Assembly: GCA_030386875.1 (NCBI GenBank)
Contig: CM059570.1
Span: 37,191,422 to 37,255,421 of the forward strand
Source of the DNA: Morinoia aosen
Taxonomy: Eukaryota > Arthropoda > Malacostraca > Amphipoda > Talitridae
Direction of reading: 5' to 3'
DNA length: 64,000 bases
The position numbers and the translations under genes were made by a program. The notes under the pieces were generated by a model. That model searched no databases and was not told the DNA's origin. It saw only the letters and a program-made list of their open reading frames with translations. This document shows positions 43,055 through 55,686 of this stretch, piece by piece. The number at the start of each line of letters is the position of its first letter. Position 1 is the first letter of the stretch.

Positions 43055-43710
43055 CTCTCTGGGTGAATATGTGAGGTCCCAACGTGAAGGTTAGGTAGGT
43101 CATTTTCTTTGTTGAAATATAATGTCTTTGTTGTGTTACGGAGTTGTTTCTTTGGTTTACTGCTGCTTTGTTCTTACGCACTTATTATTTTATCTTGAAC
43201 TCGTACCTGTTATTCTGAACTTCTTTATTAACATGACGTGTGTGTGTGTGTGTGCACCTTGTGCATAGATTTTGCGTTTTTCCATGTTTATTCTCGATGG
43301 TCTTCTTTATTTCTTGTGTTCGGAAAGTTTGTTGCAGTTAAGAAGGCTTCAAGTGACATTAATTTAATGAGTTTGTGTTTTGAAGGGGAGTAACATTAAA
43401 GGGGGAAAATGTGAGGGCCCGAGCTTAGAGTTAGGTAGGTCTTTTTTGTTGTTTAAATAAAATATTGTTGCTATGTTAAGGAAAATTTTTTGTTTTTGTT
43501 TACTACTGTCTTGTTTTGCATCACCTAATTCTTCCATGTTCAACTTTGATGTTCGGTTTCATAATCTTATATCGCGCGTCACTTTTTTCATGTATTTTTT
43601 TGCATAGATGCTCACTTACTTAAACTCTATAGTAAATGGTGCTTTTTTTCGTTTTCTCTTTGCATCGCTTCTGTTGCGTATAGCGAGGCTTGAAGTTAGT
43701 AGTAATTTGT
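43055..43710 (+). repeat. Two SINE-like repeats back to back
   Basis: Copy one covers about 43055-43370 ('GTGAGGTCCCAACGTGAAGGTTAGGTAGG' to 'AAGAAGGCTTCAAGTGAC'). Copy two covers about 43382-43710 ('GTGAGGGCCCGAGCTTAGAGTTAGGTAGG' to 'AGCGAGGCTTGAAGTTAG'). A GT microsatellite is present near 43236-43253. Both copies are diverged and have shortened heads. Confidence 0.65.
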
Positions 43711-43834
43711 AAAGGAGAGTAAAGTAGGCAAATGAGTGAAGTTTGCAGGTGCTTATTTCGAGTGTTGTGTTCTACAATATGGGGAGAAATGAGTTAAAGA
43801 TGTGCATTTTTGATTTATTGTGTCTTTGCAGGAT

Positions 43835-44575
43835 GATACGTCGGTGGGATGCAGTTGCTGTTAGAAAGCTTGTGGCAACAGGAGTGGGATAGATCAATGA
43901 ACAATAAATTTAGAATTATAAAACCCACCGTACGTGAGTGTACATCGTCTAGTTGTCGCCCTCGTCGGATGAAGGTGAAACTCTGCCGCCTTCGTATTGG
44001 CCATAATCGCTTGACGCACGGGCACTTGGAGCGACAGCCGCAGCCTCGATGTGAGTGGTGCCGCGTTCCTCTGACTGTCAAACACTTTCTCGTTGAGTGC
44101 CCCCGGTATGCTGCTTGCTGCCAGGAATGTGTGTTTCCCGAGACTGCGAGGTCCTGATGATGTAATGATCGGAATGCTCAAGGAAATCGAGCGTTCAGCT
44201 TTCAGTGTGACGGCGCCTAAAGTGTTTCTATAGAAGTGCAACTTGATGTCTGAAATTTAGCCAGGAAAGGAACAGCGTAATCAAGGAACTTCTTCTCGTC
44301 TGAGATGTGGATGACTAAACTACATTATGGCCGGGAGCGCTGCGTAGATGTTTCTGGAAATTTCAGCGTGGGTAAGGCGCCCGCCCATAAATGGGTGGGC
44401 AGGTGAAATCCCCTACGGGGTTTTTGGCTGTCCTGTGTTCGCGGATTGTGCGTCGCTCTGAAGATGATCTCTTTAAAGATAAACTGGGACTCTTATAAAA
44501 TGACAATAATGTGGGTGGCAATTGAAGCGGTCTTTGTGATGACTGCTGTTGTGTTTCCATAATGGTGATTGTGAC
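43835..44575 (+). pseudogene. LINE 3' portion (C-terminal region and 3' UTR)
   Basis: The frame from about 43849 gives WQQEWDRSMNNKFRIIKPTV, RRMKVKLCRLRIGHNRLTHGHL, then the CCHC-like C.WCRVPLTVKHFLVECPRY. This is a well-known arthropod LINE ORF2 ending. A frameshift near 44145 ends that frame at a TGA, and the true tail (LRGPDDVMIGMLKEIERSAF…) continues in the next frame to a stop at about 44231-44233. The probable 3' UTR extends to about 44575 and includes a GGTTTTTGGCTG motif. It is 5'-truncated and frameshifted, so inactive. Confidence 0.8.
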
Positions 44576-44579
44576 AAAC

Positions 44580-47500
44580 TTTGAACAACATTTATATAGT
44601 GTGCTTATGTGTAACGATGTAAATTCTATATTTTAAACTGAGATCTACGGCGCGATATAGTACGAATTATTGAAGCGCTATCAAATCAATGCTAATACTA
44701 CTACCAGACTTGGATATTTGATGAGTTTGTCATGAGTGGAATGTGTTGTGATCATTTCGGAATTCTGGAAAGTGTTCTTGGAGTCGTTGAAGGTTGTTCA
44801 TTTCGGACTGTGTTGAGAAAGAAAGGAGAGAAGGAAATCATTCGTTAAAAGGTGTTTAAAGGCGTACGTTTTGGTGATGCAGGCATTCAAATTTTGGCCG
44901 TGCGGCCTCTTGCAGGGCGTAGCCCTTCAAGAGGCCGTGCACGGCCGCTTGCATTGAAATCACGATTGTATTGATCGAGTCTGTGCTGCCTTGCACGCTT
45001 GCTGTGATAACATGTTGTATTGCTCGCTGCGCTTCATGTGTGGTGATAATAGTGAGGACGTCACTGAAATTGCCTTAGTCATGGAGATTGCCTTTGTGAG
45101 TGTGTTGGGGATTGAAATGGTATTCTTTGGTAAAATGTTGGATTTTCGAGTTATTTGGAAGATGCTAAACTGATAGGTTTCTTGGTCCCTTTGTCGGAAG
45201 AAAAGCGTTGTCGTAATTAATGAATGTATTTAGTGTAAATAGTGCTACGGAGGTTGATGTGGAGTCATTTTTTTTCGTTTGTAATTAGTATGTGGTGTAG
45301 TTAGCGGAGTGAAGAGCATTTGTAGATGTTGTATTTAAATGTAAATATCATTGCAATGTACATTGGAAGGCTTACTATGGTAATGTTTGTATTTGATTAA
45401 ACTTGAAGAATGAAAATAACATGTGGGGGGCGTAAAAGTAAATATTTTGGTCGAGTAGTGTTGATCATATTAGAATTTAAAGGCAGATGGGCTGAAGAAA
45501 CAAGTGTTATGGAAAGTAAATAAAGTGGCGTTGAGATTCATGCTGATAAACCTCATGATATTATATTGGATGGTTATTGTGTGAGAAAATGAGAGCTTTG
45601 TAAAGTAGTAATAGTGAGTGAGACACGTTGTTTGTCTGTAAGATCGAAACATTTTTTAGTGAGATAGTATATGTTCTGATGAACAAGTGGTGGCATGAAT
45701 GCTTGTATCATAGTGTTGTCGAGAGAGGAAGGCGGCAAATTGAAACTCTCGAGTTTGTGGTTGCGATTGTAATGTGTGTTTTGAAAGCGTTGGTCGTTTA
45801 GGTGTGTCTTGTTTAAATAGAAGCATTGTATTTGTTGTCTCCACTGTAAGTATGTTTATATTAGTATATGGCGTCAGTTCTATGTATTAAGTCTCGACAG
45901 GTGTGTTTCAAGAAGACATGTGCGACGTGGAATATTATGAATAGAATAATTAGAGGCAAATCTTATGAATGCATAGTTATATAAAACGCGTGAGAATGGG
46001 TATTGAAGTGTATGTTTTTGATTGTAATTATAAACTTATAAAGGAATGTGTTTCAATGTATGAAATTTGTCGATATATGCGTGTCAAGCTTTTTCAGTTT
46101 CAATAGTAATAAAGTTGAATAGTTATACTTTAGTGGGTGTGTTGAAGGATGATGGTCAACATTTGAAGATATATTTTTGAGGAAAATGAGATAATAGTTT
46201 GGTGTTAGTATTGAATGCGATCGTTAAGCCATGTTTTGAATGTGGGCGTTGTGTTCATTGAGATGAGATTAGATTAAGACAATTAAGATGGGTTTTATTG
46301 ACGAGAATTTGAGAGGTAGGAGTGACTTGGAGATACAAAATACAACTGTGGTGATTGAATATGTATTTGTGTGCTGGAATTGAATTTGATGACGTGTAGG
46401 TTATTTGCATTATGAATTTTTGAGGAAACAGTGGTTAGGAAATTGTTATGGGTTCAATAGATTTTTAAAAGAAAAATCAGGCACTAGCTGTAGGTTAGTT
46501 TGGGTAGTTCGCTTTTGTTATGAAGCATGGGGAGAGATATTGTTACGTTCAGTATTGGAAGTTTTTGAGAATTAGGTGTTTCGTACCCGCTGTTCACTGA
46601 AACTTTTCCATATTTTTTTCTCTATGGTGTTTTATATCGTGCTGGTTGTTTCTGTGTGCAGGGTTTGTTGTGTGAAAACTGTTGTATAGATGTCAAATGA
46701 TCATTTTTGATTCTGGTAGTAAGTTTGTCTTTATAGAGTGGGGAAATTTTTTCAAGTGCAACGGAAATGGAGTTTCAAAATAAACTTTAGGTTTTTAAGT
46801 CAGTCTTTTTCAAACTAGGGAGGCGTGGTTATCCCAAGGGAGGAATAAAGTTAGATAACCTCATTTATGTAAATTATTTTTGGTGGTTATGCTGTTGGGA
46901 CAGTTTTGCTTTTTCCAGTTTTCTAAGTTTGCTTAGTTATTCCTATTTTTTTCTTCCTACTGGCTGCTTAGAATATGTGATATGTTTAGATTAGCTACGA
47001 TTGACTATGCTATTTGGAGTGGTGCCTCGTGCGATATGATAGGTATTTTTAGCTGTAGATAAATTTTTATTAATGTTTAGTTTGTTTACTTCAACCTTCA
47101 TAAGTCTTATATTTGTTTTTTTCACTCTTGTATTTTGCTTTTTTTAAACGTGGAGTTTCTGTGCGTAGATCAGTTTGTGCGAAAATACTTTCTGTGGAAG
47201 GATGTGAGGTTTGTTAAGTGTTGTCGGAAAGGCGGGGAATGCAAATAATTATATGTTAGGGAATCGGAATTGTCTGGGTTTGATGTGAGGTCTCGAGCTG
47301 AGAGCGCGATGTATCTTTATTGAGCATAGGGTTTAATCTTCATTTCTAAAAAGAATATGTTAATTGTTGGGATTGTTGCTTAATTTATGAGCAGGGACAA
47401 GATTCTTTGTCTTATTTTGTTATAGACACTTGCTTTGTAAGCGATTCTTTGTATGTGCAGGGAATAATGTGCGGAAACGCTACATGTGCATATGTGATGT

Positions 47501-47640
47501 TGCGTCACTTAATTAATTTCTTCTCAATTTTCTTTGGACACTTTTGGTGCAGTTATTTTGGAGGTAGTTCTTGAAATCAATGCAGTTAGCAAATGCGTAC
47601 TACAAATGTGTGCTGTTTATTCTCGATTTTTCTAATCATA
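44580..47640. other. AT-rich spacer with a strong hairpin
   Basis: Apart from the hairpin at 44896-44946 and a doubtful SINE-like head near 47225-47310, nothing is recognised. Confidence 0.35.
44896..44946. repeat. GC-rich hairpin of 51 nt
   Basis: GGCCGTGC-GGCCTCTTG followed by a short GGGC…GCCC apex pairs with CAAGAGGCC-GT-GCACGGCC. The result is an almost continuous stem of about 22 bp with a tiny loop, in an AT-rich setting. There is no poly-U run after it to suggest a simple terminator. Confidence 0.8.
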
Positions 47641-48004
47641 CCCCTCAGGGGGATGCAGGTATTGTATCTATGGGAATTAGCGCTCCTAGGGGGACTATGT
47701 GAGGGCCTAAGCTAAAAGTTAGGTAGGCTTCTTTTTGTTGAAATAGAATAGATTTCTGTTTTGTTGCGGACTATCTTTTTTGGTTCACTGCTGCCCTGTT
47801 TTTCAACACCTACTACTTTTTTCTTCAACTTTTTTTTGTTTCATGAACTTCTTTTTTAGCTTCCTGTTTTTGTGCACCTTGTGCATAGATTCCGTATTCC
47901 CTTAACTCCATACTAAATGGTGCCTTCCTCGTTCCTCTCTTAGAACATCTTTGTCGTGCAATTAAGGGAGTGTAATACTTTTTTATATCATAATAATTCT
48001 AATT
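47641..48004 (+). repeat. SINE-like repeat, good copy
   Basis: Full length: 'CTCAGGGGGATGCAGGTATTGTATC', 'GGGAATTAGCGCTCCTAGGGGGACTATGTGAGGG', 'AAGTTAGGTAGGC', the pyrimidine-rich body, 'ACTAAATGGTGCC', and an AT-rich tail. Confidence 0.8.
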
Positions 48005-48187
48005 TCATATCTTTTTGCACGGGAAGTGAAGTCTAGAAATTTGTGTTGTATTGTTGTTCTGTTTCTTCTTTATAATTTGTTTGTGCTATTGTGCGTTGTG
48101 CGAGACCATGCCATGTGCATTTATTGAAGCTTTTTTTGGCTGGCTTGTTAAAATGATTTTTGGTGTCAGGTTTATTGTTATGAACTC

Positions 48188-48360
48188 CATTCAGGGGTTA
48201 CAATTATTGTATCTGTGTGAATTTCCCCTTCCAGGGGGATAAAGTGAGGTACCTAGTTACAGGTTAGGTAGGCCACATTTTGATGACATAGATGTTTTTT
48301 GTTTTGTTTAGAACTTTTTTTTTTTTTGCGGTTCATTGCATTTTGAGCATATGTTACCTT
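48188..48360 (+). repeat. SINE-like repeat, head fragment
   Basis: It retains 'TTCAGGGGTTACAATTATTGTATC', 'CCAGGGGGATAAAGTGAGG' and 'ACAGGTTAGGTAGGCC'. The 3' half is lost. Confidence 0.6.
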
Positions 48361-48902
48361 CTGTTCAATTGTTATTTTCTTTATGATTATTGTGAGCAGA
48401 TTATTTATTGCTATTTATGATTATTGTGTGCAGATGATTTAGGAAATCAGTTTCGTGATGAAATATTATTAGTGACGGAAATCTGAGTTAGAAGATGTAG
48501 ATTTCTTGTAATAAGTGTTGATTTTGTAGAACGTGTTGAGTTACATTATATAATTTTTCAACTTTTTAGTTTATTTCTACGAAAATGATCGCCGGAAGAG
48601 TTATTATCGAAGTTGACTTGAATTTGTAATATACAGGATATTGTGTGAGAAGATGTCTTACTTTAACTATATGCAGAATTACGTCGAGTATTACGTTTTT
48701 CTCGAGTGACAAGAATTACAAAACTGCATCTTTTTCGAGAAATAATGATTTGATATTATATTAGACTTTTGTAGGAATAGGTTTACCATGCAGCCAACGA
48801 TGAAAATGAAGCTAACTTTTTTCGCAGGCTGTCGGTGCGTGGTTTTGCCTATTCATACAGGAATGTAAAATTATTTCAGGTCATATGTCGAAAATGTATT
48901 CA

Positions 48903-49832
48903 ATCAGGGGGATACAAACATTGTGTCTGGGAATTAGGGTTTCCAGGGGGAATATGTAAAACCCCGCCGTCAGAGTTAGGGAGCATCTTTTTGTTGAAAT
49001 GAAATGTTATCTGTTATTGTTAAGGACGCTCCCAGGGGAACTATGTGAGGGCCCGAGCTAAAGGTTATGTAGTGTTTATTTTTGTTGAAATAGAATAGGT
49101 TTTCATTTTGTTACGGACCATGTTTTTTCTGTTCACTGCGCTGTCCTGTTTTTCAGCACCTACTTCTTTCTTCTTCAACTTTGATCTTGTTTCATGAACT
49201 TCTTTCTCATCTTACTGTGTCTGTGCCCTTTCTGCATAGATTCCACGTTTCCTTAATTCCATACTAAATGGTGCCTTCTTCTTTCCTCTCCTTGGATCGC
49301 CTTTGTTACGGATAGGGAGGCTTGAACTAACTAATAATCTAATCTAATAGAATAGGTTTTTGTTTTGTTACGGACCATCTTTTTTCGGTTCACTACTGTC
49401 CTGTTTTTAGCACCTACTACTTTCTTTTTCAACTTTTCCTTGTTTCATGAACTTCTTTCTTAGCTTCCTGTTTCTGTGCTCTTGTGCATAGATTCCGCGT
49501 AGCCTCAACTTCATACTAAATGGTGCTTTCTTCTTCCTCTTTTAGAATATCTTTGTCGTGCAATTAAGGGAGGGTAAAACTATCTTATAATAATAATATT
49601 GTTAAGGACGATTTTGTTTTCGCTTCTTTGTTGTGTTTTTCAGCACCTATTACTTTCTTCTTCAACTGTGATCTTGTTTCACGAACTTATTCTTCAACTT
49701 ACTGTTTGTATGCTCTTTCTGTATAGAAATCACGTTACCCGAACTCAATACTAAATGGTGCCCTATTTCTTCCTCTTCTAGGATCGCTTTTGTTGCGGAT
49801 AGGGAGGCTCAAACAAACTAGTAATCTAATAT
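48903..49832 (+). repeat. Cluster of four tandem or nested SINE-like copies
   Basis: A head fragment (48903-49026) runs into a nearly complete body (49027-49349, closing 'GGGAGGCTTGAACTAACTAATAATCTAATCTAAT'). A second body follows (49350-49603) and then a third (49604-49832). Later units lack the head and begin around 'AATAGGTTTTTGTTTTGTTACGGACC' or 'GTTAAGGACGATTTTG'. Head-to-tail joining suggests either serial insertion into the repeat tail or unequal exchange. Confidence 0.75.
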
Positions 49833-49839
49833 CGAAACG

Positions 49840-52800
49840 AAGCAGTTATGATGCTTTTTGTCGCTCCTGGAAATCGTTTTAATGACATTTTTTGTACGTT
49901 GGTGTTGTATCGTGTGGTATAATATGCGTCATGGTTATTTTACTCTAATGTCAACGTAGAAAGGACCTCAAATGTATGTGTGCAAGAGTGATGTAATAGT
50001 TATAATGTCTAGTCTCCTGAAGTTAGTGTAAGTTACTGTAAATTGCAAGTGGTTATTTTGAAATCCGACTTGATGGGGAAAAAAACCGTCGACTCATTAT
50101 TCTATGCTAAATATATATGATGTCAATGATAATTTTATTTGGAGTTGAAATGCAATTTGTTAGTACGTTTGACTGTGCGAAACACTTTCCAGTGTTAACG
50201 ATATTATTATAATGCCATTAATAGTAAAACTTAGAGAGTAAGTTGTTTGAGTGTAGATAGAGCTTGGACTTAAGATATTTGATTGTGTTTTGAAGTAAAC
50301 CATGGAATTAACGTTTTTTTTTTATAACAAGCTCATGTAGAATATGAAGAGAGCATAGGTGTTTTATTTTACGTCAACTTTTGTAAAAGACATAGCATTT
50401 TTATACAGGAAGACCATATGTCCTGTAGAGTATAGGCTTTTCGTTGCGGACGTTGGTACATGAAAAAGTTGAATAAATTTGCGCTTGTTATAGGGTGAAA
50501 GTCTGAAATATTCCTCAGGGGAATACAACTATGTATTTATGGACCTTAGCACTCTCCGGAGAAAAGTGAGAAATTGCGATGTGAGAGTTCGTAAATCGTT
50601 TTTTCTTGTGATTAGAACTAGGTTTTTAGTCGTGTCGTGTTTCTACCATGTCAGGTTATCTTTAAATTATCATTCTCGCCAACAGTATTCGAACTTGTGT
50701 TTTATGCGTTTAGGATTTGCTGTGAGAAAACACTTTGTATGCATTAAATCAAGATTCTCCGTTCTGATATACCTACTGAGGTATAAATTTGAGTCGCAGT
50801 GGTATGGGTGATGAATGAAAATAATTTAGTGCCTTAAAATGTTAATTTTCCCTTTACTAGTGAATATAGAGTTTGTTCAAAGAGTATACATAGTTGAGAG
50901 AACAATGAATTGGATATATGCAGAGGGAAGGGGGTGAAATATTTCATCGTGAAGAGAACGGTTCAGAGTTTAGAACTAGGCTCATTCAATGTTTCATGCG
51001 CGTCTCAAATTTTATTGGTTAACAAATGAACTAGCACGCCGCAATTTAGTTTCCATAATATCGAAGTATGCTATGTTGTCACTTCGAGAATTAAAGTAAA
51101 GTTTCGACGTGGAAAGAAATTAGGGCATCCTTATAAAGAGCTTAATTACGATTTTAGACAATATGCACGGATGGGTGACCTCTTTCGTAAAGCGCAGAGC
51201 AATCGAGTGTTGAACTTAAGGGTTGCGGAAGTTATAGGTGTAGGCGACAACCTCATATGATGGATCATTTTTGTGTTTCAAGGAAGGCCATTTTTTATGT
51301 AATGTAGCGTTATGAATTCGTAAGTGTCCATAGTTTGTACCTTGGTATAAATGTTCACTATGAACCCTCTGCCTCCCGATGCGAATTCCACTTTGGAAAT
51401 GACTAGTGCGTCGAGTTAAGGGAAATTTGCAACATTTCAGGGTCATTAAACTGATAGGGAAATAATTTGAAGTAAATGACAAAATTTGGGCGATTGATAG
51501 TATTCCTGCCGGTGCTTTTTTAGACACCCCAGAAGTTTGCCACGTGCAATTTGCTATGGATATCCACTCAGTGTAAGCATCATGGTCTATGCAATCCATT
51601 CAATACGTCATTCAACTTGAGCAAGTTTTTTATGCATGCATCTATATACCGATGAAGTGAAGCAAAAAGTACGAGTTTCTCTAATTTTTTAGTTTTTTGT
51701 CAACACATTTTTAAAAGTCTAATATCTTCTAACTTCAAAAGGAAATAAGCTTATACATAAAAAATACGTGCTAGGACAATTTTGCCTACATTTCAAAGCA
51801 ATGACTGCAATTAACTTTATGAATTTTTTTTTCTCAACTATGAGTGTTGGGAAGCAAACGGTTAAAGTTGGAGGAATCAATCTTACAGGAGACTGGCGCG
51901 ATTTGAACGTAGCGTTATCCCAGCCGTTTAGCTGTTCAAGAGCTAAAGCGTACCAGGGTTTGAGATTTGTTAGGCTATCAGAGAGGAAGTGGAAGTCGTT
52001 AGACGATCGTTGGCATTCAGTTCCTGAATATTGTAATAGCCGCGCATTGTACGCGCCGTGTTTTATGCATGGGTGTGCAGAGATGTATTCGAAATGCCGA
52101 CAGTAGTTTCTTTGTAAAGATGTGGCTCTAATTATGGACGTGACTAATAAACGAGGTTTGCACTGGTCTACTTTGGATATATAAGTATCTCCACTTAGAC
52201 GGGATTTGTCGAAAAGTGACATTTCATGTCGAGGCGTTCATACAGCTATTTTGAAGGTATCGCTTTTGTATTACTAGGTTGTCGACCTTTGCGACGCATG
52301 ACTGGGTTGCATGCTGTGCTATAACAGTGCGAGTTCCTCACGTGCGTCTGAGGAAATGCTTTTCACTAGCTGATAGTTTCTGAGGAACGCTTTTCAAGCA
52401 AGTGTTTGGCAGTGAATTTAGTTTTGCTAATCAGAAGTTTGAATCTGCCGTTCTTCAAATGGTGACCGATAACGGTCAAGTAAACTGCATACTATTATAT
52501 AATCTCCACGTATTCAGGACAGAGGACTCTTTGGTCATGTGAATTATCTCTCTATCTTAAAATATTGCAACTTTGACGCGACAAGTCGCATGAGATTTAA
52601 TTCTGTGCAACAAACCCATGCATCGACTTAATCGAGGTAGCTACGCTTTTTCAAAAATAGGAGTGCGGGGATGGAGGAATTCAAAGTATTGAAGATCAAG
52701 TTTATTGAAGATACGCTTACCTGTACGCAACGCAATTCACAAATCGAAGTTCAAGATGGACAAATTGGACGATTTGAGGCAATTCTTAAGATTAAAACAT

Positions 52801-53090
52801 CTTAGGGTTATCAAACGAGTTAGTTCAAGGTTCGTACTCGAAACAAATGCGAATGCAAAGAGCAAGAGAGAGAAACCGCATATACTATGGCGTTACGGAA
52901 ACGAAACCTATGCACGAGTGCATACAAACAGCGTTGAGAAAAACTAGATTATGCAACTGAGAAGAAATTAGGTATCACACAACAGGGCAGCAGGAACAAA
53001 AAAACAATTTTCTCAACATACGTAGTTAAACGATGAAATAAAATAAAATTCTTACACAAAATTCCAACAAGAATATAAATCCATTGTTCG
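49840..53090. other. Spacer; a few open frames but nothing recognised
   Basis: A SINE-like head fragment lies at about 50513-50585. Around 51720-52220 both strands have open frames (112 codons plus, 167 minus) in DNA of higher GC. An 80-codon basic frame lies at 52705-52947. None shows a known motif or convincing splice context, so none is called as a gene. Confidence 0.35.
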
Positions 53091-53094
53091 TTCT

Positions 53095-54836
53095 TTATTC
53101 ATGGCGAGGTGGAGACTGTGCCAACGCAGGTAGGTCGTCGTCAGCGTCTTCATGTCGCTCGTTGACGTCCTCATCTTGCCGTTCTTCTACGTCACGAAGG
53201 GGTTCACTGTAAAGAATAGAATTCAGATTTCATTGGGAGGTTAAGCTCTGTTTGGGTTTAGGCATAGCAGGAGGAAATTTGAGTAAAGTACGATTGATAA
53301 CTATGTGTGCGTCAAAGCCAAGCAACTCACCGCAGTCGAGGGAACTCGTCGTCGACGTAATTCCCTACCCGACGCCGCCTCTCTACCGGCTGTGGTCGCG
53401 GGTCCCGTGGAGCCGGCTCTTCGTTGGGGCGAAATATTGGGGCCCCAGGGAGCGGGTCCCGGGGTTTTACGGATGTTACGTGTATAATTCTAGCATTCGT
53501 GTCCTCCTTTCGCTTATACCACCCCGCGATTATCCACGGGGTGGCATTAGCTTTGTAAAAGTTTAGGGTCGCGTTGATGGAGCGATACAAGGCAACATCG
53601 TCGAACGACAGAGCACGCGACTGAAAATAGATAGGAAGACGAGAAGTTAAGCTAATTACCATAGAATTCATTTGCATTGGTAAGATTTATGCATGAACAA
53701 CATCAACAAGTCGTGTTAAATTTTGTCTAAACTAAAATTTTAATGCAGCGTTTGCACTTTGTATTTGGAAAGTACACGCTTAGTTTTGAGCAAGGTTCAC
53801 GTATCTTCTGTGAATTATGACACTATGCATTTAAGAATAGAGTTGTTCGTAAATTAGGTTCACTGAAAAGTTCTGATGAAATTGCCACAACCGTTCAAGT
53901 TCTGGTTAAATGTACTTTCATTACCGTCAAAAGCGAGTTGTCTACGAAGTATGCTGCGGTGGCAACGCTTCTGAAGTCTACTGCGCGTATGCCTCGGTCC
54001 AGCACAGAGATTGAGCAATCAAGGACTCTGCCCGGAGTTGCTGCGGACGGCACGGCGAGAGAACTCGGGCAGGTAAATTCGTCGGTATGAAAAGAGTCGC
54101 AGAAAGTAGCGTTACATGCTGTCAGGAGTTTAGGGAATTCAATGGCCAGGTTGTCTGATGTTACTAAGAAAGATTTGATTACGCTACTCCCCGCATCCAG
54201 AATGATGTCATCCAGAGCGAAGTTGTCTGCAACTGCCCTGGACCTGGTGAAAGGTTCTTTGGACCTTATCACTGGCAGTTGCAGAATACGATTCCCCGTC
54301 GGCATAGGGTCGACAATTGTTATTTCCTGACCGTAGAAGGCGTGTTGGTTAAGTAAAGAAAAGTACTTGTTAGTTTGCTGCATCGTCGTCGTTAGGAGAT
54401 AAAAATCTCCCCCACTGCTCAGGTCCCTGTAAAGGGAAAATTTTCATTGAATGGAGGTTAAAGTTTGAGGAAAAAATAAGTTAAATATTACAACTTGATT
54501 GCATTTTCGCGGTATTACCATTATTAACAGTCAAGAGATACGGCAGTGAAGGAGAGGATTGATGTATAAAATGTTTACGATTCAGAAGGTTTACGTGCAA
54601 ACTCGCCTGCATAAGATGAGCCTGTGGTATGGCACTGCTGAATTTTTGCCGGAGTATTTGAGTGGCCTGCCGTCCGATTTGTAGGCCTTGACGCTCAGAA
54701 TGAGGGCTGTCAATCTTTTGAATTGGAGATCTTCTCCTTTCAATACTGCCGGTAAAGTGGTATGGCGGATATGGGGTCGGAACGGGAAGGCCAAGGCCTC
54801 GTCCATTTTCCCATCTTTTAGCAGTTCATACATCAT
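53095..54836 (-). CDS. Four-exon minus-strand gene, unrecognised family, 5' part missing
   Basis: Exons in transcript order are 54836-54595, 54426-53925, 53620-53331 and 53206-53095. Acceptors are AATTCCAG, CTTTACAG, ATTTTCAG and CTTTACAG. Donors are GTAAAC (or a GC donor 12 nt earlier with the same phase), GTAATG and GTGAGT. Phases agree at every junction, giving about 381 residues. The first exon starts MMYELLKDG and could be the true start or internal. Exon 2 encodes a mixed globular stretch (TNKYFSLLNQHAF, DNFALDDIILDAGSS). Exon 3 is proline- and arginine-rich (PRDPLPGAP, RPQPVERRRR). The last exon is acidic (ERQDEDVNERHEDADDD) and stops at 53095-53097, overlapping an AATAAA. No signal peptide, membrane segment or known domain was recognised. 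It could be a host gene or a domesticated mobile-element gene. Confidence 0.6.
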
Positions 54837-54839
54837 CTG

Positions 54840-55686
54840 GAATTAGTAGGCATGAATGAAAGTAAATATATCAAGATCCTAAAACATAGAGACGAGAAAG
54901 TAGTCAGGCTTATCTAATTTGCAATCGTAGAACAGAGTACGTTGAAGCTTGTGCAACAAAACACGGGAAAAGTGGAGTTAAGTCTAACAGGCGTGTGCTA
55001 CGATTATATTAATTGATGCTGGAAATTGAAGTCACAGTTCAACTTTGAAATGTCTTTGAGTTATTGATAGGAATAGGTATTGGACATTTCAAATCTTATG
55101 CGCGTTGCCAGTGGCTTGGAGGGGATTTGCCTAGTGCTGCCGACTGATGAGTAACGAAGAAATCAGGTTTAAAAATAAGATTGGCTACCGTAATGAAGGT
55201 ATTCTCTAATTCAACATTTCAAAATGTCTTGCAACCAAGTAAGTCAAAACGAGGCTAATACTTGCTCAATATAACCAATTGAGGTGAAAGTGGTCAAGCA
55301 CCTTTAAGGAAATGCGAGGGCTGAAATTATGAAGAGTTCATGGAGAAGAGAAAGTTTGATAGCGATGGTAAAGCGTGGGAACGCTGCTTGGGAGAGTTCA
55401 AGAACAGATTAAGTCTCAGAACAAAGCTATTTCGTTTTAACTAAGGTACCGGGAACAGAAGAGGAAGGGAAGGAATCATTTACTTTAGAGAGGATTGAAT
55501 TATCAATTTATGCACATAGTCCTTAGAAAAAAAGGCATTTGAGTATGAAATTAGGTAAAAGTTAACGATACGTCAAAACGTTCAACAGCACAACAGTACA
55601 TGAAAAGAGTTTATGAACGAAATGACCTGCTTGGGAAATTTTTAATTTTTTCGAGGCGATTTAAATTGACGGCTTCCATACCTTTG
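54840..55686. other. Spacer upstream of the four-exon gene
   Basis: No further exon could be defended. Just before the minisatellite, the minus strand reads CTGCGCAAAG then GTATGG (about 55675-55695). That resembles a donor and would make the repeat part of an exon, but nothing else supports this. Confidence 0.3.

Noticed and set aside
51719-52222. Overlapping open frames on both strands (112 and 167 codons)
   Set aside because: Neither shows a motif, coding-like bias or splice sites. Opposed open frames at this GC content occur by chance.
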